DNA of 12,460 bases from Sphaerochaeta sp. (lineage in GTDB: Bacteria > Spirochaetota > Spirochaetia > Sphaerochaetales > Sphaerochaetaceae), in the NCBI GenBank assembly GCA_023228445.1, contig JALOBD010000060.1, positions 1 to 12,460 on the forward strand, given 5' to 3'. Positions 7,927-12,460 of this stretch are shown here, piece after piece. Positions within the stretch are counted from its first letter, which is position 1. The number at the start of each line of letters is the position of its first letter. Both the position numbers and the translations under genes were made by a program. The notes beneath the pieces are model-generated. The model worked only from the letters and a program-made list of their open reading frames with translations, was not told the origin of the DNA and ran no database searches.

Positions 7927-9849
7927 CTACTTAAAGAAGAGGCTCTTGATGACCTTCAGATTCTCCTTTGCATTCGCCGCCTCACTCTCATAGAGCGTTG
8001 CTATCCGCTCTTTGTAGAATTCGGCAGTCTTGTAACGCACCAGTTTCATCGTTGAGTTCACCAGCCCGTCAGCCTCGCTGAACGGGTTTTCGATCAGAGC
8101 GAAGCGGGCAGGCAGCCACATCTTGGGAATCGAGTGGGCATGCACTTCATATGACGTCAGTTCTTCGGTGATGAGTGCAAGGGCATCCTCCGGTGTCTGG
8201 GCCCCCTTCTCCTTGATCAGGCGTTCGACCTGGTCCTCTTGGAGGGTGACCAATGCGGTGGTCAGCGTTTGGTGGTCGTTGTAGACCATCAGCTGGTTGA
8301 TCAAACCCACGTGGTTGATCATCACCTCCTCCACCTCCTCGGGGGAGTACTTCTCACCATCCTTTCCGATGAGCAGGGCTTTGGCTCGGCCGGTGACCAC
8401 CAAGAAGCCGTCCTCGTCGTAGTAGCCCAGGTCCCCGGTCCACAGCCACCCATCTCTCAGAGCCTCGGCGGTGGCCTCGGGGTTCTTGAAGTACCCCTTC
8501 ATCACGTTTTCGCCCTTGATGACAATCTCACCGCGCTGGCCCACCTTTGCCTCAGTCTCCTCATCGACCATGATCTTGCAGATCTCGCTCGAGCAAACGA
8601 TCCCACTGGTACCGAACTTGTGGCGCGCGGGGGTATTGCTGCTGATGATCGGCGCGGCCTCGGTCAGGCCATAGCCTTGGTAGACCGGAACCCCGATGGC
8701 GGCGAAGAAGTGCTGCTGGCGCGCCTCAAGGAGAGCACCCCCACCGACGCAGTAGAGCATCTTGGTGCCGAAGACCTCCCTGAGCTTGGGGAAGACGAGA
8801 AGGTTTGCAATGGTGTATGGCAGCCAGGTCTTGACCATCGTCCACTTCGACGGCTTTCTAAAGCCGTCTCCGTTGCGCTCGATGCCCGCCTTCAGCCCAC
8901 GGCTGAAGATTCCCTCGATGAAAGCACCCTTCTGGGCGATGCCCTGGCTCATCTTCTTCATGAAGTTGCCCGTGATGGAGGGCACTGTCATCATGAAGGT
9001 CGGGTTGAGCTCGACAAGGTTCTTGGGGAAGTTGCGGATGATGGCGGCATTGGAGCCGCGTGAATCAACGAAGTGGAGGGTGATGCCCTGCAGTAGTGCC
9101 GTGTAGATTCCCACCGTATGGGCAAAGCTGTGGTCGACCGGCAGGACGATCAGGGTCTCGAAGGTCGCCTCGGGGATCTTGAAGAGGTCGATGGCATCGT
9201 GGACGTTGACCCAGTAGTTGACGTGGGTGAGCATGATGCCCTTGGGGTTGCCCGTCGTTCCGCTGGTGTAGCAGATGTTGATGACATCGTCCTCCTTGAT
9301 CTGCTTCTCCAGACTCTTGACCAGCGTGGGCTTCTTCTTGAGGATCGCCTCGCCCTCCTCCAAGATCTTCTTCATCACCTCATAGTGCTCTCCCTCCTTC
9401 CACTGTGCCTCCTCCACCTGCTTTGCCAGGCGGGCATCCTCGTCATCGAGGTAGATGAAGAGGATCTCGCGCTTGAAGAGCGGCAGCGCCTTCAGCACGT
9501 TGGCGAGGGTGTTGGAGGAGACGGCGATGGCCACCGCTTCACTGTGGTTGACCCGAAATGCGATCTCCTCAGCGGTCAGCTTGATGGAGAGCGGCACACT
9601 GACCATCCGTGCCTTGACGATGCCATGCTCGCAGGTGACCCATGCACCCTTGCCTTCACTGAGGATGGCGATGGCTTGTTCGGCCTTGAAACCACGGTTG
9701 ACCAAGAAAGCCGCCACATAGTCGGAGAGGCGATCGGTCTGGCTAAAGGAGGATGCAATCCACCCCTCTTCGCCCCTGGTGTTCGTGTAGGTGCGGTCGG
9801 CATACTTGGCTGCAGCATCGTGCAGCATCTGTACAATGGTTCGTTCCAT
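7927..9849 (-). CDS. long-chain acyl-CoA synthetase (AMP-forming)
   Basis: It activates long-chain fatty acids to acyl-CoA through an acyl-adenylate, in the cytoplasm or at the inner face of the membrane. The 640-residue chain shows the adenylate-forming motifs in order: the P-loop YTSGTTGNPKGIM (194-206), GYGLTEAAP (392-400), WTGDLGYYDEDG (470-481) with the adenosine-binding Asp473, the hinge GRAKALLIGKDGEKYSPEEVE (split around 487-507), and the A10 segment STMKLVRYK with the likely catalytic Lys602. Length and order fit the long-chain (FadD/Faa) group. I chose the ATG at 9849: GGAGAG lies 7 bases upstream, while the in-frame ATG at 9864 and earlier starts have no such site. It follows gntR by 107 bases on the same strand and precedes the lipoprotein/barrel operon, suggesting fatty-acid uptake and use. 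The exact chain length is unknown. Confidence 0.92.
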   Translation of the reverse strand: MERTIVQMLHDAAAKYADRTYTNTRGEEGWIASSFSQTDRLSDYVAAFLVNRGFKAEQAIAILSEGKGAWVTCEHGIVKARMVSVPLSIKLTAEEIAFRVNHSEAVAIAVSSNTLANVLKALPLFKREILFIYLDDEDARLAKQVEEAQWKEGEHYEVMKKILEEGEAILKKKPTLVKSLEKQIKEDDVINICYTSGTTGNPKGIMLTHVNYWVNVHDAIDLFKIPEATFETLIVLPVDHSFAHTVGIYTALLQGITLHFVDSRGSNAAIIRNFPKNLVELNPTFMMTVPSITGNFMKKMSQGIAQKGAFIEGIFSRGLKAGIERNGDGFRKPSKWTMVKTWLPYTIANLLVFPKLREVFGTKMLYCVGGGALLEARQQHFFAAIGVPVYQGYGLTEAAPIISSNTPARHKFGTSGIVCSSEICKIMVDEETEAKVGQRGEIVIKGENVMKGYFKNPEATAEALRDGWLWTGDLGYYDEDGFLVVTGRAKALLIGKDGEKYSPEEVEEVMINHVGLINQLMVYNDHQTLTTALVTLQEDQVERLIKEKGAQTPEDALALITEELTSYEVHAHSIPKMWLPARFALIENPFSEADGLVNSTMKLVRYKTAEFYKERIATLYESEAANAKENLKVIKSLFFK

Positions 9850-9875
9850 GATGTAGCTCTCCATGTGTTTTATTT

Positions 9876-9893
9876 CAGTACGTTCAGGTACAG
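9876..9893. promoter_or_regulatory. candidate operator before the acyl-CoA synthetase gene
   Basis: CAGTAC-GTTCAG-GTACAG is an imperfect dyad (one mismatch between 6-base arms). It lies 27 bases before the synthetase start, in the gap after gntR. On the minus strand it reads CTGTACCTGAACGTACTG, and its CTGTAC arm recurs in the gntR control region at 10715. Binding by the adjacent GntR protein is inferred only. Confidence 0.35.
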
Positions 9894-9956
9894 ATATACC
9901 CCACCTGTCAGGAAAACACAAGGAAGCGAGGATAGAAGTTCGAGACGTTTGCCAGC

Positions 9957-10676
9957 CTACACCAGGCGCAAATCATCGCCCCCTTCGATGGCAAACTCAT
10001 AGACGAGCCCATTGAAAATCTTCGAGCACCGGGCGACGACCGTCCCGTCGTCTAGACGGCAATACCCCCGGCACCACAGGCTTGCCGCCTGACCGGTTGT
10101 GCCAAGCAGCTGTTGCACCTCACTCGATACCACGATGGCACCAATGCGACCACCAGAGAAGTGACACTCTTGCTGCGTTGCCTGCCGCATTAATTCTATG
10201 AAGGGAGTCTCACCACTCTCCCCGAGATCGGCTACAAACGAGCCGTAGAGCGGGGAGACATAGTAATCGCTCAGCACCGTGGGCATCGAGCCGACGAAGT
10301 GAAGGCTCCGTACGTGCCACACCATCTGGATTCCCTGGTCACTGGGAAGGCCGAACTCCTCCTCGTCGATGTGGGTTGCGTCAAGGCGCCTTCGCTCCAA
10401 GATCTTATAGAGCCCGTTTGGCTCCTCCCTGAGCGCACTGGTGGGCACGATACCCAATAGCGACCGCTTGAACTGCACATACGAACCCCGTCCCCTCGTC
10501 CGCGTCAGGTACCCCTGGCCCACCAAGCCATCCAATGCTCGCCTGACTGTTACCCTGCTGACCTCGAAGTATTCGCAAAGCTCCATCTCCGTAGGTATCT
10601 TATACCCTTCGGGCCACTGGCCTGAGATGATCTTCAATTGCAACTGCGCAAAAACAGCCTTGAACTTCAGTGCCAT
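9957..10676 (-). CDS. GntR/HutC-family transcriptional regulator with UTRA domain
   Basis: This 239-residue protein has an N-terminal winged helix-turn-helix of the GntR type (about 3-68: IISGQWPEGYKIPTEMELCEYFEVSRV, split here as the first helices, then TVRRALDGLVGQGYLTRTRGRGSYV). A C-terminal UTRA effector-binding domain runs from about 80 to 235. UTRA domains sense small metabolites (sugar phosphates, amino acids, histidine-pathway products) and release the dimer from its operator. The ATG at 10676 is the start: the family N-terminus begins there and AAGGAG lies 5 bases before it; the longer open frame upstream is leader. It is divergent from the encapsulin operon and upstream of the acyl-CoA synthetase on the same strand, so it may control either, and itself. 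The ligand cannot be read from the sequence. Confidence 0.92.
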   Translation of the reverse strand: MALKFKAVFAQLQLKIISGQWPEGYKIPTEMELCEYFEVSRVTVRRALDGLVGQGYLTRTRGRGSYVQFKRSLLGIVPTSALREEPNGLYKILERRRLDATHIDEEEFGLPSDQGIQMVWHVRSLHFVGSMPTVLSDYYVSPLYGSFVADLGESGETPFIELMRQATQQECHFSGGRIGAIVVSSEVQQLLGTTGQAASLWCRGYCRLDDGTVVARCSKIFNGLVYEFAIEGGDDLRLV

Positions 10677-10714
10677 GACAACTCCTTGAACATCTGACGA
10701 GAACAGGAGGAAAT

Positions 10715-10736
10715 CTGTACTAAAAGTATAATACAG
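10715..10736. promoter_or_regulatory. candidate operator overlapping the gntR promoter area
   Basis: CTGTA at 10715-10719 and TACAG at 10732-10736 form an outer dyad, and TACT-AAA-AGTA (10718-10728) a second dyad inside it. On the minus strand the site contains TATACT, a possible gntR -10 box, 40-60 bases before the gntR start. A second copy in the same orientation, TGTACTATTAGATTAATT (10786-10803), matches the TGTACTAAAAGTATAATA of this site in most positions. Autoregulation by GntR would fit but is inferred. Confidence 0.38.
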
Positions 10737-10928
10737 CTTCGCCAAACCTTCATTATCGAATATTGGCAGCCCATTTCAATGAATATGTACTATTAGATTA
10801 ATTATCTTGCCTATTAGCTAGGTTAATAAAATACTAATATTTCAATCCTTGGCTGAGAGTGATACTTTCACTACCTATTCAAGGACAAATGAACCCTCCC
10901 GCTCACCAGTGAACCGGTACACATACGC

Positions 10929-10944
10929 TGACGAAAATTCGTCA
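10929..10944. promoter_or_regulatory. 16-bp dyad upstream of the encapsulin operon
   Basis: TGACGAA-AA-TTCGTCA is a perfect 7-bp inverted repeat with a 2-base centre, 128 bases before the ferritin start. The size and symmetry fit a binding site for a dimeric regulator. It is not a Fur or PerR consensus. No function is assigned. Confidence 0.4.
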
Positions 10945-11071
10945 CTAGCTGTCCACCACTGACATATCTTCACGAATTGATGGGGAGCCATTTCTGCAAA
11001 TTGAAGCGGAGCCTCTTTCTTTCCGCCATCAACAGCAGTATCATTTGACCAGCAATTCCAAGGAGGAATCT

Positions 11072-11416
11072 ATGCCGTATACCGAACCGTACGATGCACT
11101 GGATGAGAAGACCAGGGATATCTCACGTGCCATCACCAGCCTCAAGGAGGAGATCGAGGCGATCAACTGGTACAACCAGCGGGTCCACACCTCCACCGAC
11201 CCCGAACTCAAGGCCATCATGGCCCACAACCGCGACGAGGAGATCGAACACGCTGCGATGACCATCGAGTGGCTCAGGCGCAACATGGAGAAGTGGGACG
11301 AGGAGTTGAGGACCTACCTCTTCACCAGCGGTTCCATCACCGATCTGGAGGATGGGGAGGAGACGTCTTCACCGACGTCGGGCTCTTCACTGGGCATCGG
11401 GAACCTAAAGAAGTAA
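11072..11416 (+). CDS. encapsulated ferritin-like protein (EncFtn), encapsulin cargo
   Basis: This 114-residue cargo protein oxidises Fe(II) inside an encapsulin shell. The family forms ring-shaped decamers whose iron site lies between two subunits; it cannot store iron alone and passes it to the shell interior. The two-helix half-ferritin core is clear: EEIEAINWYNQR (26-37) supplies Glu26, Glu27, Glu29 and Trp33, and AHNRDEEIEHAAMTIEWLRR (51-70) supplies Glu57 and His60. From memory, these align with Glu32, Glu62 and His65 of the Rhodospirillum rubrum protein with constant offset. After an acidic, Ser/Thr-rich linker (about 92-105), the tail SLGIGNLKK is a classic encapsulin loading peptide. 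The start is the ATG at 11072, with AAGGAGG 5 bases upstream; an upstream in-frame TTG (11045) would place that site inside the gene. The shell gene follows in 10 bases. Confidence 0.95.
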   Translation: MPYTEPYDALDEKTRDISRAITSLKEEIEAINWYNQRVHTSTDPELKAIMAHNRDEEIEHAAMTIEWLRRNMEKWDEELRTYLFTSGSITDLEDGEETSSPTSGSSLGIGNLKK

Positions 11417-11426
11417 GGAGATCGTT

Positions 11427-12212
11427 ATGGATATGTTCAAACGAGCACTTGCCCCCCTCTCTCAAGAAGCATGGGCCGAGATCGAAAGCCGAGCCAAGGA
11501 AGTCCTGCTCTCCCGCCTCAGTGCACGCAAAGTCGTCAATGTGCAGGGACCCAAGGGAATCGACTATACGGTGATCAGCGAAGGGCGCCTGAACCTCGTC
11601 GATGATGGGGAGGTGAAGGCTGGTGTCTACACCACCAAGGCGTTGACCGAGGCGCGCATCCGCTTCACCCTCAACAAGTGGGAGCTGGACAACCTCGCCC
11701 GTGGGGCGAAGGACATCGATTTCGATGCGATGGACAGCGCGCTGGAGAAGCTTGCCCTCTTTGAGGAGAACGCCATCTACAACGGCTATGCAAAGGGCAC
11801 CATCAAGGGGCTGAAGGAGTCGAGTGCCCACAAAGCGCTGAGCTTCGGCAGCGACGCCAACGCGATCCTCGCATCGGTGGCCCAAGGCATGCTCCTGCTC
11901 AAGGGTGCCTACATCCACGGCCCCTACTCGCTGATCGTCGGCAAGGATGCCTGGGTGAAGCTCAACAGCGAGACTCATCCCATGAGCCTCTTCGATCGCG
12001 TCGAGAAGATGATCGGGTCTGATATCGTCCTCTCCTCGTGCCTCGATGGGGCGATCCTCGTCCCCTACAACGATGAGAACCTCGAGCTCACCCTCGGGAT
12101 GGACTATAGCCTCGGCTATGAGAGCCACGACTCCAAGGAGGTCACCCTCTTTGCCACCGAGTCCTTCACCTTCCGGGTGATGGAAGAGAAGGCAATCGTC
12201 GTCTACAGGTAA
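11427..12212 (+). CDS. encapsulin shell protein, family 1 (HK97 fold)
   Basis: This 261-residue protein self-assembles into a hollow icosahedral shell, most likely 60 subunits (T=1) given its size, close to that of the Thermotoga maritima encapsulin. Matching landmarks, recalled from that protein, are the N-terminal helix MDMFKRALAPLSQEAW, the E-loop area RKVVNVQGPKG (34-44), RFTLNKWELDNLARG (79-93), HGPYSLIV (164-171) and the C-terminal ATESFTFRVMEEKAIVV. The N-terminal helix and neighbouring strands form the inner pocket that holds the ferritin tail. Trp85 and Arg77 match residues linked to flavin binding in the Thermotoga shell, whereas its Tyr188 position seems to be Met186 here. AAGGAG overlaps the ferritin stop codon and lies 6 bases before the ATG, so the genes are co-translated. 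Together they should form an iron-storage compartment that also protects against oxidative stress. Confidence 0.96.
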   Translation: MDMFKRALAPLSQEAWAEIESRAKEVLLSRLSARKVVNVQGPKGIDYTVISEGRLNLVDDGEVKAGVYTTKALTEARIRFTLNKWELDNLARGAKDIDFDAMDSALEKLALFEENAIYNGYAKGTIKGLKESSAHKALSFGSDANAILASVAQGMLLLKGAYIHGPYSLIVGKDAWVKLNSETHPMSLFDRVEKMIGSDIVLSSCLDGAILVPYNDENLELTLGMDYSLGYESHDSKEVTLFATESFTFRVMEEKAIVVYR

Positions 12213-12231
12213 TCATCAAACATCACGCTCC

Positions 12232-12260
12232 CATCCGGGGTCCCCAAGCGGCCCCGGATG
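12232..12260 (+). terminator. hairpin after the encapsulin gene, possible terminator
   Basis: CATCCGGGG and CCCCGGATG form a perfect 9-bp stem around an 11-base loop, 19 bases after the encapsulin stop. Only TTCT follows, not a true T run, so it may be a weak terminator or an mRNA-stabilising 3' hairpin. Confidence 0.55.
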
Positions 12261-12306
12261 TTCTGCGCCGCTTCGGTGTCGGTCGTGTGAGCGTTGTTCG
12301 CAATCT

Positions 12307-12336
12307 AAAAAAAGCCCCCAAGACACGCTCGGGGGC
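12307..12336 (-). terminator. Rho-independent terminator of tRNA-Gly
   Basis: On the minus strand GCCCCC and GGGGGC form a 6-bp GC stem around an 11-base loop, followed by seven T. It begins 3 bases after the tRNA 3' end. Confidence 0.9.
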
Positions 12337-12338
12337 AG

Positions 12339-12410
12339 AGCGCTAGAGGGGAATCGAACCCCCGTCTCATGCTTGGGAAGCACGAGCACTAACCATTGTG
12401 CTACTAGCGC
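12339..12410 (-). tRNA. tRNA-Gly (anticodon CCC)
   Basis: The minus strand folds into a full cloverleaf. The acceptor stem GCGCTAG/CTAGCGC has 7 perfect pairs. The D stem is GCAC/GTGC, the anticodon stem CGTGC/GCATG with loop TTCCCAA (anticodon CCC), the variable loop has 4 bases, and the T arm is GGGGG-TTCGATT-CCCCT. The discriminator base is T, as usual for glycine tRNA. No CCA is encoded, so the CCA end must be added by an enzyme. The anticodon reads GGG codons. Confidence 0.95.
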
Positions 12411-12421
12411 AATACAATGGC

Positions 12422-12450
12422 ATCCTAGCAAAATTGACCATGGATGTAAA
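12422..12450 (-). promoter_or_regulatory. promoter of tRNA-Gly
   Basis: On the minus strand TTTACA (12445-12450), a 17-base spacer and TAGGAT (12422-12427) form a good sigma-70 promoter 11 bases before the tRNA. Confidence 0.65.
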
Positions 12451-12460
12451 GCGAACGCGT

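Larger units (their letters stand above)
10677..11071. other. divergent AT-rich control region between gntR and the encapsulin operon
   Basis: These 395 bases hold no credible gene. The left half is AT-rich and has TGTAC-type repeats (10715-10736, 10786-10803), two copies of CTATTAG (10790-10796, 10811-10817) and TACTAATA (10832-10839). In the middle, AGTGA-TACTT-TCACT (10858-10872) is a short dyad, and TGACGAA-AA-TTCGTCA (10929-10944) a stronger one. The right end carries the AAGGAGG ribosome binding site of the ferritin gene (11060-11066). I could not fix a convincing -35/-10 pair for the encapsulin operon, so its promoter may need an activator or a different sigma factor. Confidence 0.6.

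Noticed and set aside
8239..9063. Long plus-strand open frame of 274 codons
   Set aside because: It is antisense to the acyl-CoA synthetase, which has all family motifs on the other strand.
10788..10806. Fur-box-like sequence GATAATTAATCTAATAG on the minus strand upstream of the ferritin gene
   Set aside because: It matches only about half of the 19-base consensus, which is expected by chance in AT-rich DNA.
10850..10910. GGCTGAGA followed by a small hairpin, like part of a TPP riboswitch
   Set aside because: The second conserved block (GAACCTGAT...GCG-AGGGA) is absent, and the downstream genes have no thiamine link.
11045..11071. Upstream in-frame TTG start for the ferritin gene
   Set aside because: The strong AAGGAGG site lies inside this extension and is ideally spaced for the ATG at 11072.
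12216..12431. Minus-strand open frame of 71 codons
   Set aside because: It runs through the tRNA-Gly gene, its promoter side and its terminator, so it is not a gene.
1..12460. CRISPR array, insertion sequence or phage genes
   Set aside because: No regular spaced repeats, transposase, integrase or phage structural gene was seen; the HK97-fold protein is an encapsulin with adjacent ferritin cargo, not a phage capsid.

Overview
The window reads as ordinary bacterial chromosome from a Gram-negative-type (two-membrane) organism. It has strong Shine-Dalgarno sites, compact operons, a lipoprotein paired with an outer-membrane barrel protein, an oxygen-sensitive type of Fe-S cysteine desulfidase and an encapsulated ferritin. 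The style of the lipoprotein and barrel proteins suggests an anaerobic spirochaete (Sphaerochaeta-like). That placement is an impression from protein style, not a proof.

Layout. Bases 17-3121 hold a three-gene minus-strand operon: manA (mannose-6-phosphate isomerase), then a cyuA-type L-cysteine desulfidase, then a DnaQ-like DEDDh exonuclease joined to cyuA by a 4-base ATGA overlap. Bases 3216-4826 (minus) hold a NhaC-family antiporter with its own terminator. Its short leader folds into a hairpin that reaches the ribosome binding site. Bases 5023-7726 (minus) hold a lipoprotein gene followed 4 bases later by a barrel-type outer-membrane protein gene that resembles FadL/PorV proteins at its N-terminus, closed by a terminator. 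Bases 7927-9849 (minus) encode a long-chain acyl-CoA synthetase, and 9957-10676 (minus) a GntR/HutC-family regulator with a UTRA domain.

A 395-base AT-rich divergent region (10677-11071) separates gntR from a plus-strand two-gene encapsulin operon. Its first gene encodes an encapsulated ferritin (EncFtn) with a C-terminal cargo-loading peptide. Its second gene encodes a family 1 encapsulin shell protein. Together they should make an iron-storing protein nanocompartment. A tRNA-Gly(CCC) gene with a clear promoter and terminator lies convergent to the encapsulin operon at the right edge.

The encapsulin operon is the most notable system. It is a recognisable family rather than a new one; what is unexplained is its control region. 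Other points of interest are the antiporter leader hairpin, the TGTAC-type motifs around gntR and the acyl-CoA synthetase gene, and the co-oriented acyl-CoA synthetase / lipoprotein / FadL-like set, which may be a fatty-acid uptake and activation locus.
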